A DNA stretch of 5,982 nucleotides from Spirochaetota bacterium (GCA_018817865.1 JAHITG010000204.1:1-5982); one strand, 5' to 3'. Positions 1 through 5,550 are shown, counted from the stretch's first letter. Notes: generated by a model not told the origin, from the sequence alone. Numbers and translations are program-made.

Positions 1-54
1 CTCAGCCTGTGTTCCCTTTCCTGCTCCCGGAGGGCCTAATAAAATAATTCTCAT
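1..54 (-). CDS. adk: Adenylate kinase, N-terminal fragment (runs off the window)
   Basis: Only the first 18 codons are inside the window, reading MRIILLGPPGAGKGTQAE. This is the first beta strand and the P-loop (GPPGAGKGTQ) of adenylate kinase, the cytosolic enzyme that interconverts ATP + AMP and 2 ADP. The Gly-rich loop with its Lys binds nucleotide phosphates. The ATG lies 3 nt after the secY stop, so its ribosome-binding site (an AGGAAGG-like run around positions 67-75) lies inside the secY end and translation is probably coupled. secY-adk adjacency is common in bacterial spc operons. The identity is firm from the P-loop and the context, although the rest of the protein (lid and AMP-binding domains) cannot be seen. 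Confidence 0.95.
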   Translation of the reverse strand, partial: MRIILLGPPGAGKGTQAE

Positions 55-57
55 ATT

Positions 58-1386
58 TTACTGAAACCTTCCTCTCATTTTTCCCTTCTTCAGGAACCCG
101 TCATAATGCCTCATGATCAAATGGCTTTCGATCTGTTTCATGGTATCCAGGGCAACTCCGATCGTGATCAGCATGGATGTACCGCCCATCATATAGGCAA
201 TACTCGCCGGTATGTTCAGCCACATCTGGATAATAGACGGAATAATCGCAACAAATGCTAAAAAGAAGGATCCGGGCAGGACGATCCTGTTCAAGACCTT
301 TTCAATATATTTCGTGGTATTATCTCCAGGCCTGATACCCGGAATAAATCCACCGAATTTCCTCAAATTTTCACTCAGATCTTTTGGATTGAATGTTATA
401 GCCGTATAAAAATAAGTAAAAAATACGATTAAAATACCATAAGAAAACAGATATAAAAAAGTGTCAGGAGCGAACATTAATGCTATCTTGCTGAAGATAG
501 GCACTTTCTGTCCGATAAATTGCGCTATCTGGGCAGGGAAAAGAATAATAGCTGATGCAAAAATGATCGGCATGACTCCGGCGGGATTTATCTTTAAAGG
601 AATATGGGTAGTCTGAGCACCGTACACTTTACGGCCTACGATCCGCTGGGCATACTGCACGGGAAGCCGTCTTTGTCCCTGTTCAATATATATGATAAAT
701 GCTATTATTCCGACAAAAAGCCCGAGAACAACAATTAAAAAGACCGGATTGAACTCACCCAGTTTGATCTTTAAAACCAGCTCCATAAATGCTGACGGGA
801 ATTGTGCAACAATACCGGCAAAGATCAAAAGAGAGATACCGTTCCCTATTCCCCGTTCCGTGATCCGTTCCCCGAACCACATTAAAAGGATAGTACCGGA
901 TGTAATGGTCAGCATCGTGATCAGAGTAAACGCCAAAGTAGGATTCGGCACGACCGGAGACCCATTAGGAGCATACATGCTTTTCATCCATATACTTAAA
1001 CCGTAAGACTGCATAGCACAAATAACTACTGTTAAATATCTGGTATACTGATTGATCTTCTTTCTTCCGAGTTCTCCTTCTTTGGAAAGTTTCTCAAGTG
1101 CAGGGATAACCACGGTTAAAAGCTGGAGGATAATACTGGATGAAATATAAGGCATGATCCCTAAAGCAAAGACAGTGAACCGTTTTAAAGCGCCTCCTGA
1201 GAACATGTCTACCAGGTTGAGAAGCCCCCCGGAATGCTGTTCAAAATAACCTTTCAGTGCTGTAATATCGATTCCAGGCGTGGGGATATGGGCCCCTATC
1301 CTGTAAATAATAAGGATAGCCACAGTAAAGAAAACCCTCTTCCTGAGATCAGGTACTTTAAATATATTTAATAGCTTTTCAAACAT
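58..1386 (-). CDS. secY: Protein translocase channel subunit SecY
   Basis: SecY is the central pore of the SecYEG translocon in the cytoplasmic membrane. It passes unfolded secretory proteins outward (with SecA) and inserts membrane proteins from ribosomes (with SRP/FtsY). The 442-residue length is normal for the family. About ten hydrophobic segments can be placed, roughly at residues 19-35, 72-94, 117-136, 151-170, 183-200, 214-234, 268-290, 308-330, 368-388 and 393-412. Family landmarks are HIPTPGID (33-40) after the first segment, GERITERGIGNGISLLIF (172-189), the basic cytoplasmic loop with RRLPVQYAQR (239-248), INPAGVMP (266-273), the loop around FNPKDLSENLRKFGGFIPG (332-350), and the C-terminal YDGFLKK (428-434). 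The ATG overlaps the rplO stop by one base (TAATG), with an AAGGTGA ribosome-binding site inside rplO, so it is probably coupled to L15. No frameshift or missing segment is seen. Confidence 0.99.
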   Translation of the reverse strand: MFEKLLNIFKVPDLRKRVFFTVAILIIYRIGAHIPTPGIDITALKGYFEQHSGGLLNLVDMFSGGALKRFTVFALGIMPYISSSIILQLLTVVIPALEKLSKEGELGRKKINQYTRYLTVVICAMQSYGLSIWMKSMYAPNGSPVVPNPTLAFTLITMLTITSGTILLMWFGERITERGIGNGISLLIFAGIVAQFPSAFMELVLKIKLGEFNPVFLIVVLGLFVGIIAFIIYIEQGQRRLPVQYAQRIVGRKVYGAQTTHIPLKINPAGVMPIIFASAIILFPAQIAQFIGQKVPIFSKIALMFAPDTFLYLFSYGILIVFFTYFYTAITFNPKDLSENLRKFGGFIPGIRPGDNTTKYIEKVLNRIVLPGSFFLAFVAIIPSIIQMWLNIPASIAYMMGGTSMLITIGVALDTMKQIESHLIMRHYDGFLKKGKMRGRFQ

Positions 1387-1940
1387 TATTTCACCTTTTT
1401 ATATTCTGTTTTTTCAATTTTACTATCAGCAATTTCAATGATCTTCTTATTCAATTTCATCTTCCTGCTTAAAATAAAGACCTTTCCGCCTGCTTTGGAT
1501 ATTTTATCTCCTGCACTTTTCGAGATCTTATGAGCGTAAATAGTAATTGGTTTGGATATTTCACCATTACCGAGTATTTTGATGAGAGAATTCTTTCTTT
1601 TGAAGCTGTCTCCGATCTTGATCAATCCCAGGTCATTCAATCTTTTAACATCCAGTACTTCATTACTCTTTACCATTGTATCCAGATTACCCAGATTAAT
1701 AATGTAGTAGTTTGTTTTAAAGATATTTGTAAAGCCTCTTTTCGGAATACGCCTGTGAAGGGGCATCTGGCCTCCTTCAAACCCGCGGCGCAGTTTCCCT
1801 CCTGCTCTTGCTTTCTGTCCTTTATGACCTTTACCGGATTGTTTTCCCAGAGTAGATCCCGGTCCGCGGCCGCGCCGCTTTCCTTTCTTGCGCATTCCTT
1901 CCGGCTTCTCTATTTTTAGTTTAATCTCTTTCTCAGCCAT
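1386..1940 (-). CDS. rplO: 50S ribosomal protein L15, with C-terminal extension
   Basis: L15 is a large-subunit protein whose basic, Gly-rich N-terminal arm runs into 23S rRNA and which is needed late in 50S assembly. The arm is clear at residues 18-56 (KKGKRRGRGPG, then GKGHKGQKARAGGKLRRGFE), followed by the signature GGQMPLHRRIPKRGF (57-71). The globular part ends around AGGKV (150-154), where family members of about 145-150 residues usually stop. This protein continues to 184 with a Lys/Ile-rich tail ending EKTEYKKVK. The ATG follows the rpmD stop by 7 nt, and a GAGGAG ribosome-binding site lies over the end of rpmD. The stop overlaps the secY start. Identity is certain; the role of the tail is unknown. 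Confidence 0.98.
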   Translation of the reverse strand: MAEKEIKLKIEKPEGMRKKGKRRGRGPGSTLGKQSGKGHKGQKARAGGKLRRGFEGGQMPLHRRIPKRGFTNIFKTNYYIINLGNLDTMVKSNEVLDVKRLNDLGLIKIGDSFKRKNSLIKILGNGEISKPITIYAHKISKSAGDKISKAGGKVFILSRKMKLNKKIIEIADSKIEKTEYKKVK

Positions 1941-1947
1941 CTTTAGT

Positions 1948-2133
1948 TTACTCCTCTGTAACCTCTAATAGAAAGTTCACACTGTTGATCATTCCTTTAA
2001 CCTGAGGTGTCAATTTATGTTTACGGACTTGCTGCATTTTTCTCAAACCCAGAGCCCTTACTGTTCCTCTGATCTTCGGATTATACCCGATAGGACTTTT
2101 TATTAATTTAACTGAAACTTTTTTTTCTGCCAT
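1948..2133 (-). CDS. rpmD: 50S ribosomal protein L30
   Basis: L30 is a small single-domain protein bound to 23S rRNA on the large subunit. At 61 residues it has the usual short bacterial length. The family pattern is visible: VKLIKSPIGYNPKIRGTVRA (residues 8-27), then the LGLRKMQQ segment (29-36) and TPQVKGMINSV (42-52). It starts at ATG with a GAGGT ribosome-binding site 4 nt upstream. It sits between rpsE (18-nt gap) and rplO (7-nt gap), its classical place in spc operons. L30 is absent from some bacterial lineages, so its presence is a mild lineage marker. Nothing in it looks broken or unusual. Confidence 0.97.
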   Translation of the reverse strand: MAEKKVSVKLIKSPIGYNPKIRGTVRALGLRKMQQVRKHKLTPQVKGMINSVNFLLEVTEE

Positions 2134-2151
2134 AAGAACCTCATTGCTTCC

Positions 2152-2640
2152 TTATTCTTCTTTTTTATCCTCTTTACTGTTCCCATTATTATCTTCATCT
2201 ACTAATCCTTTTAAATGTTTTAATGCCTCCAGAGTTGCTCTTGCTACTGTCATAGGGGTATTGGATCCCAGGCTCTTTGAAAGAATATCTGTAATACCGG
2301 CCCTGCTCAAGATCGGCCTGGCAGATATTCCCGCGATCAGACCTGTTCCCGGTGCAGCCGGTTTTAAAAGTATCCGACCTGCTTTATATTTATGAAAGAT
2401 CTCATGAGGTATTGTACCGTTGATAATGGGAACCTTCACCATGGCTTTTTTTGCATCATTCACGGCTTTACGTATCGCATCCGGCACTTCCCGTGCCTTT
2501 CCTATTCCAATACCGACAGTTCCTTTCTCATCTCCAACGGCGACAAGTGCTCGAAACCCGAATTTCCGTCCACCTTTTACAACTTTAGCCACACGGGCAA
2601 TTGATATTATTTCTTCTTTTAATTCCGTTGTTTCAGCCAC
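2152..2640 (-). CDS. rpsE: 30S ribosomal protein S5
   Basis: S5 is a small-subunit protein near the mRNA entry site; it contributes to decoding accuracy and mRNA unwinding. The 162 residues compare with about 165 in well-known members. The N-terminal double-stranded-RNA-binding fold is seen in IARVAKVVKGGRKFGF (13-28), followed by ALVAVGDEKGTVGIGIGKA (31-49) and EVP. The C-terminal domain holds KPAAPGTGLIAG (93-104), then AGITDILSKSLGS (113-125) and NTPMTVARATLEAL (126-139). The last 15 or so residues (DEDNNGNSKEDKKEE) form a short acidic/Lys tail. The start is GTG, not ATG; no in-frame ATG occurs until residue 68, within the conserved fold, and a strong GAGGTGA ribosome-binding site precedes the GTG. 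The gap to rplR upstream is 15 nt. Confidence 0.98.
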   Translation of the reverse strand: MAETTELKEEIISIARVAKVVKGGRKFGFRALVAVGDEKGTVGIGIGKAREVPDAIRKAVNDAKKAMVKVPIINGTIPHEIFHKYKAGRILLKPAAPGTGLIAGISARPILSRAGITDILSKSLGSNTPMTVARATLEALKHLKGLVDEDNNGNSKEDKKEE

Positions 2641-2643
2641 TCT

Positions 2644-2650
2644 TCACCTC
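2644..2650 (-). promoter_or_regulatory. Ribosome-binding site deciding the GTG start of rpsE
   Basis: Read on the minus strand the sequence is GAGGTGA, three bases before GTG at 2640. It is a near-complete anti-16S match, and no alternative ATG is available nearby, so it fixes the rpsE start at GTG. Confidence 0.8.
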
Positions 2651-2655
2651 TTAAT

Positions 2656-3024
2656 TTAAAATTTAACACCTTTTTCTCTGAGCTTATCTGAAAAAGATTT
2701 AATAACACCATGAAATTGTTTATTTCTCCGATCAAGCACAATAGTGTCTATCTTAGCACTTCCTAATTTTTCATAAAACTTTTCAGCAAGATCCAATGCA
2801 ACCTGAATACTCTTCTTGCTCTTTGTCTTGGTTTTGATCTCTTTTGAGAGAGTAGACTGAAACACAAGTGTCTTTCCGGTTGTATCATCTATAGCCTGTA
2901 CATAAAGATGCTTGTTCGTTTGAGTGATCGCAACCCTTGGGCGCTGTTTTGTCCCATTGATCTTTCTTCTTACCCTCTTTATTCTTCTTTCATTACGCTT
3001 TATTTTTTTTTCTAATACTCCCAT
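2656..3024 (-). CDS. rplR: 50S ribosomal protein L18
   Basis: L18 binds 5S rRNA and, with L5, anchors it in the central protuberance of the 50S subunit. The length of 122 residues is typical. The basic N-terminal arm (KKIKRNERRIKRVRRKI, 6-22) leads to the family motif RPRVAITQTNKHLYVQAIDD (28-47), with the VFQST strand, the AEKFYEKL helix and the end FSDKLREKGVKF following. One difference is visible: where most bacterial L18 proteins read DRGG-x-x-YHGRV, this one reads DRRNKQFHGVI, so the usual Gly-Gly pair is replaced. It starts at ATG 4 nt after the rplF TAG stop, with an AGGAG ribosome-binding site inside rplF. Its partner L5 is encoded in the same operon. Confidence 0.97.
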   Translation of the reverse strand: MGVLEKKIKRNERRIKRVRRKINGTKQRPRVAITQTNKHLYVQAIDDTTGKTLVFQSTLSKEIKTKTKSKKSIQVALDLAEKFYEKLGSAKIDTIVLDRRNKQFHGVIKSFSDKLREKGVKF

Positions 3025-3028
3025 AATA

Positions 3029-3574
3029 CTAAACTCCTGTTTTTCCTACTTTATGTTTAATATGTTCATCAGCATAACGTAATCCTTTTCCTTTGTACGG
3101 TTCAGGTTTCCGTTTCTCACGTATCACTGCAGCATACTGTCCGACCTGATATTTATTTGATCCCGTTATGATAATATTCACATTATCCTGGACCTGGACT
3201 TTTAATCCTTCAGGAACTTCCATTTCCACCGGATGAGAATACCCCAGGGTCAGGATAAGCTTGTTTCCCTGCATAGCAGCTCTATATCCTACTCCTATAA
3301 GGATCAGCTTTCTCTCAAATCCATTTGTAACTCCATCAACAAGGTTCTGGATCAATTTTCTTGCCGTTCCCCAGTATGCAGAAATACTTTTATCCTTTTT
3401 TATTACACCGACAGGTTCTACTACTATCTGGTTCTCTTTTTTGCTGATCTTGACCTTATCAGTAAAATGTTCAGTGAGCTCACCTTTTGGTCCTTTAATT
3501 GTAATTTTATTATTCATGATCTCTGCAGTCACACCTTCAGGCAGATCGATCGGATTTTTACCTATTCTTGACAT
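3029..3574 (-). CDS. rplF: 50S ribosomal protein L6
   Basis: L6 lies near the sarcin-ricin loop and the base of the L7/L12 stalk, where translation factors dock. The 181-residue length is standard. The N-terminal MSRIGKNPIDLPEGV is the classical L6 opening, followed by ITIKGPKGEL (24-33). The second of the two related domains carries GVGYRAAMQGNKLILTLGYS (94-113) and HPVEMEVPEG (114-123). The C-terminal rRNA-binding signature is seen as KPEPYKGKGLRYADE, ending HIKHKVGKTGV. It starts at ATG with AGGAG 10 nt upstream, placed directly after the rpsH stop (15-nt gap). It ends in TAG, whereas almost every other gene here ends in TAA. No abnormality is seen. Confidence 0.98.
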   Translation of the reverse strand: MSRIGKNPIDLPEGVTAEIMNNKITIKGPKGELTEHFTDKVKISKKENQIVVEPVGVIKKDKSISAYWGTARKLIQNLVDGVTNGFERKLILIGVGYRAAMQGNKLILTLGYSHPVEMEVPEGLKVQVQDNVNIIITGSNKYQVGQYAAVIREKRKPEPYKGKGLRYADEHIKHKVGKTGV

Positions 3575-3589
3575 CGTTTATATACTCCT

Positions 3590-3985
3590 TTACCAGACAG
3601 TGCAAATCAATTCACCGCCCTGTTTCAACTCACGTGCTTTTCTATCCGTTAATAATCCTTTAGGGGTAGAATAAATAGAAATACCATACCCGTTAAGAAC
3701 CCTTTTAACTTCTTTATATTTTTTATAGATCCTCAAACTCGGTTTGCTGATACGTTTAATATATGTAATCACACTTTTACCGTCTTTATACAGCAGAAAT
3801 ATTCTGATGATATTCTGTTTATTATCCCGTATAATCTTATAATTACTTATAAAATCCTCATCCTTCAAGATCTTCACTATCTGTACTTTTAAATTTGATG
3901 ATGGTACATCTACATGCTCTTTTTGAGCCTGAGCACCATTTCTGATAATAGTTAATAAATTCGCAATTGGATCTGTAATACTCAT
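3590..3985 (-). CDS. rpsH: 30S ribosomal protein S8
   Basis: S8 binds the central domain of 16S rRNA (helix 21) early in 30S assembly. In Escherichia coli it is also the translational repressor of the spc operon, acting near the rplE start. The 131-residue length is normal. The N-terminal domain starts MSITDPIANLLTIIRNG. The C-terminal rRNA-binding domain contains YGISIYSTPKGLLTDRKAR, matching the S-T-x-x-G-x-(M/L)-(S/T) family signature, and ends GGELICTVW. The ribosome-binding site GGAGG lies 12 nt before the ATG, which is rather long spacing. The gap to rpsN is 22 nt. Whether this S8 represses its own operon cannot be shown from the protein; a possible mRNA target is described at the rplX-rplE junction. 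Confidence 0.98.
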   Translation of the reverse strand: MSITDPIANLLTIIRNGAQAQKEHVDVPSSNLKVQIVKILKDEDFISNYKIIRDNKQNIIRIFLLYKDGKSVITYIKRISKPSLRIYKKYKEVKRVLNGYGISIYSTPKGLLTDRKARELKQGGELICTVW

Positions 3986-4007
3986 AAATTAATTATACCT
4001 CCGATAA

Positions 4008-4193
4008 TTACCAGCTTGACTTTTTAACACCCGGCAACATTCCTTTTCCTGCCAGATCCCTGAAACAGATCCTGCAGATCCCAAACTTCCTCATAAACCC
4101 TCTTGGCCTCCCGCAAATACGGCATCTGTTCCTTGTTCTCGTTTTGAACTTCAGCTTACTGTTGTTTCTTTCTATCAACGATTTCTTTGCCAT
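4008..4193 (-). CDS. rpsN: 30S ribosomal protein S14, short zinc-binding type
   Basis: S14 sits in the head of the small subunit next to S3 and S10. At 61 residues this is the short form (also called type Z), about 40 residues shorter than the zinc-free E. coli type. Four cysteines at 24, 27, 40 and 43 form two CxxC pairs (CRIC and CRIC) that should hold one Zn(II). The family core RCRICGRPRGFMRKFGICR (23-41) and the end LPGVKKSSW are standard. It starts at ATG with GGAGG four bases upstream. It follows rplE by 38 nt, a gap with a weak inverted repeat. Many bacteria also keep a zinc-free paralogue elsewhere for zinc starvation; none is visible here. Confidence 0.98.
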   Translation of the reverse strand: MAKKSLIERNNSKLKFKTRTRNRCRICGRPRGFMRKFGICRICFRDLAGKGMLPGVKKSSW

Positions 4194-4209
4194 TGTTCCT
4201 CCAAATAAT

Positions 4210-4229
4210 AAAGGTGTTGAAACAGCTTT
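4210..4229 (-). other. Imperfect 20-nt inverted repeat in the rplE-rpsN gap
   Basis: On the mRNA the sequence is AAAGCUGUUUCAACACCUUU: AAAG pairs with CUUU and UGU(U) with (A)ACA, around one C-C mismatch. It begins 2 nt after the rplE stop and ends before the rpsN ribosome-binding site. The stem is weak and AT-rich, so it could be chance. It is not a convincing terminator because rpsN and the rest of the operon follow. Confidence 0.3.
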
Positions 4230-4231
4230 AG

Positions 4232-5101
4232 TTACTTCTTGACCTCTGCCTTCTTTTTGCCTTCATTTTTATCACCATGGGCTTTATCGCTATGGCCGTG
4301 GTCTTTTTTATCTTCACCATGTTTACCTTTTTCACCATGACCATGGTCTTTTTTATCTCCACCATGTTTATCTTTATCCTTGTCCCCTTTATCAGCCTTA
4401 TCCCCTTTGGGGGTTTCATCTCCGGCTTCTTCTTTTGCTTTATCTACTTTCTCCTGTCTTTCCCCTTCCTGTTCCTCTTTAGCTTTTTCCAGGGCTTCCG
4501 CTTTCTTCAATGCCTCTTCTCTTTTTTCAGCTTCGATCTTTGCAGGGTCCTCTTCTTTAATTTTTATCGGGAATCCTATGGCAGTAAAAAAAGCTATTAC
4601 AAGATCTCTCTTTTTACCGTTCTTTATTACCAATGTGATATCCAATCCATGGACTTTTTCGACATCGTCATAATTAATTTCCGGAAAAATGATCTGTTCC
4701 TTAACACCGATCGAGAAATTGTTGAACTTATCAAATGAGGACTGGCTTAAGCCCCTGAAATCCCTTACCCTCGGTAAAGCTACATTGATCAAACGATCAA
4801 AAAATTCCCACATCATATTGCCCCGGAGAGTAACCTTTGCTCCGATAGCAACACCCTGCCTCAGCTTGAAATTACTGATAGATTTCTTTGCTTTCGTAAT
4901 AAGTGCTTTTTGTCCTGTAATAACAGATAACTCCTCTGCTGCTGCTGTCAAGACCTTTGGATTATCCTTTGCTTCACCCACACCGACATTAACAACAATT
5001 TTATCAAGAACAGGCACCTGGTTCTTGTTCTTTAAATTATGTTTTTTCATAAGTTCAGGTAAAACTTTTTTAAAATAAATTTCTTTTACTCTTGGAACCA
5101 T
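4232..5101 (-). CDS. rplE: 50S ribosomal protein L5 with a long charged, His-rich C-terminal extension
   Basis: L5 binds 5S rRNA with L18, forms part of the central protuberance, and touches P-site tRNA and S13 of the small subunit. Residues 1-180 are a complete L5: PVLDKIVVNVGVGEA (30-44), ITGQKALITKAKKSISNFKL (61-80), RGNMMWEFFDRLINVALPRV (93-112), DFRGLS (114-119), FSIGVKEQIIFPEI (129-142) and FFTAIGFPI (171-179). Family members usually end there, at about 180 residues; this one runs to 289. Residues 183-228 are Glu/Lys/Ala-rich and look like a long charged helix or coiled coil. Residues 229-289 are Gly/Asp/Lys/His-rich, likely disordered, with a tandem repeat and seven His residues (246, 253, 255, 261, 268, 270, 275). 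The tail is in frame with no break. It is not a fused neighbour, as rpsN follows intact. The start ATG has AGGAG 7 nt upstream. The tail function is unknown; metal binding or a protein contact is possible. Confidence 0.97.
   Translation of the reverse strand: MVPRVKEIYFKKVLPELMKKHNLKNKNQVPVLDKIVVNVGVGEAKDNPKVLTAAAEELSVITGQKALITKAKKSISNFKLRQGVAIGAKVTLRGNMMWEFFDRLINVALPRVRDFRGLSQSSFDKFNNFSIGVKEQIIFPEINYDDVEKVHGLDITLVIKNGKKRDLVIAFFTAIGFPIKIKEEDPAKIEAEKREEALKKAEALEKAKEEQEGERQEKVDKAKEEAGDETPKGDKADKGDKDKDKHGGDKKDHGHGEKGKHGEDKKDHGHSDKAHGDKNEGKKKAEVKK
4277..4366 (-). repeat. Two tandem 45-nt units in the rplE tail, encoding a His-rich 15-residue repeat
   Basis: Unit one is 4322-4366 (residues 246-260) and unit two is 4277-4321 (residues 261-275). 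Both encode the pattern HGxDKKDHGHxxK, identical at 10 of 15 positions. The DNA is also alike: both contain the plus-strand run ggtcttttttatct, 45 bases apart. This suggests a recent in-frame duplication, and the unit keeps codon phase. Confidence 0.8.
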
Positions 5102-5108
5102 TATTTAA

Positions 5109-5147
5109 CTCCTGTTATCTGCTCTTATCCTCATCTTCTGTAATAAC
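5109..5147 (-). promoter_or_regulatory. Possible stem-loop ahead of the rplE start (candidate S8 feedback region)
   Basis: The 50-nt gap between rplX and rplE is the longest in the window. On the mRNA, GUUAUU (5147-5142) can pair with GAUAAC (5119-5114), including one U-G pair, enclosing 22 nt. The 3' arm directly touches the rplE ribosome-binding site AGGAG (5113-5109). In E. coli, S8 represses the spc operon at this same junction. The position fits, but I could not recognise the conserved S8-binding core, so the function is inferred from position only. Confidence 0.3.
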
Positions 5148-5151
5148 TCGG

Positions 5152-5511
5152 TCATGATTTATCTATCACTTCTTTACATTTTTCGTTTTTACAGACACGC
5201 ACTTTTTTATTATTCATTACTTTTCTGGTCACATTAGCCGGTTTGGAGCATTTGGGACAGATCAATTTAACATTAGAGATATGTACCGGCAATGCAACAT
5301 CAACAATACCGCCTTTTTGATTCTGCTGAGAAGGACGCACGGCTTTTTTAGCATTATTCATACCTTCTACGGTGACCTTATGGCGGGTATAATCTACCAC
5401 CAGTACTCGTCCCTGCTTCCCTTTATCCTTTCCTGATAAAAGAACAACGGTATCGCCTTTTTTTATCTGAACTTTTACCAGCTTCTCAATAACTTTTTTA
5501 AATTTTCGCAT
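5152..5511 (-). CDS. rplX: 50S ribosomal protein L24, with C-terminal four-cysteine knuckle
   Basis: L24 is an assembly-initiating 23S rRNA-binding protein near the exit of the peptide tunnel. The KOW domain covers roughly residues 17-50 (KKGDTVVLLSGKDKGKQGRV at 17-36), followed by VEGMNNAKKAVRP (48-60) and GGIVDVALPVHISNV (67-81). The C-terminal segment LICPKCSKPANVTRKV...VRVCKNEKC holds Cys 85, 88, 107 and 112, a likely zinc knuckle found in many but not all bacterial L24 proteins. The second pair is spaced C-x4-C rather than the more usual C-x2-C. The protein begins about ten residues before the usual KKGD start (MRKFKKVIEKLVKVQI). No internal ATG/GTG/TTG was seen in that stretch, and GGAG lies 9 nt before this ATG, so the longer start is preferred. 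The stop is TGA. Confidence 0.97.
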   Translation of the reverse strand: MRKFKKVIEKLVKVQIKKGDTVVLLSGKDKGKQGRVLVVDYTRHKVTVEGMNNAKKAVRPSQQNQKGGIVDVALPVHISNVKLICPKCSKPANVTRKVMNNKKVRVCKNEKCKEVIDKS

Positions 5512-5530
5512 TTAAACTTTCTCCATTTAA

Positions 5531-5546
5531 AAAACTAAATAGTTTT
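5531..5546 (-). other. Perfect 16-nt AT-rich palindrome in the rplN-rplX gap
   Basis: The sequence is aaaactaaatagtttt on the plus strand: 7-base arms around a 2-base centre. It fills much of the 39-nt gap, just upstream of the rplX ribosome-binding site. As RNA it would make at best a weak hairpin (five pairs around a 6-nt loop). There is no GC-rich stem, so it is unlikely to terminate transcription. A protein site or chance are equally possible. Confidence 0.35.
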
Positions 5547-5550
5547 ACTC

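Noticed and set aside
1530..1919. Plus-strand open frame of 129 codons opposite rplO
   Set aside because: It is antisense to a certain ribosomal gene, with composition explained by the complement and no recognisable motif.
3261..3674. Plus-strand open frame of 137 codons opposite rplF and the rpsH end
   Set aside because: It is antisense to two certain genes and crosses their junction; no family features were seen.
4194..4231. Intrinsic terminator after rplE
   Set aside because: The inverted repeat is AT-rich with a mismatch, the U-run is interrupted, and nine more essential operon genes follow on the same strand.
4228..4419. Minus-strand open frame of 63 codons (Met/Lys/Val-rich) overlapping the rplE tail
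   Set aside because: It is the repeat region read in another frame. Its MVMVKK-like pattern comes from the CATGG repeats, and it lies wholly over the rplE 3' end with no independent support.
4232..4561. Idea that the L5 tail is a frameshift read-through or a fused neighbouring gene
   Set aside because: The frame is continuous with no break in charged, low-complexity composition, the next operon gene rpsN is intact with its own ribosome-binding site, and the tail resembles no spc-operon protein.
4277..4738. Plus-strand open frame of 153 codons, Phe-rich and membrane-like
   Set aside because: It is the antisense of the Lys-rich rplE 3' half; Lys codons read backwards give Phe. No ribosome-binding site or family resemblance was seen.
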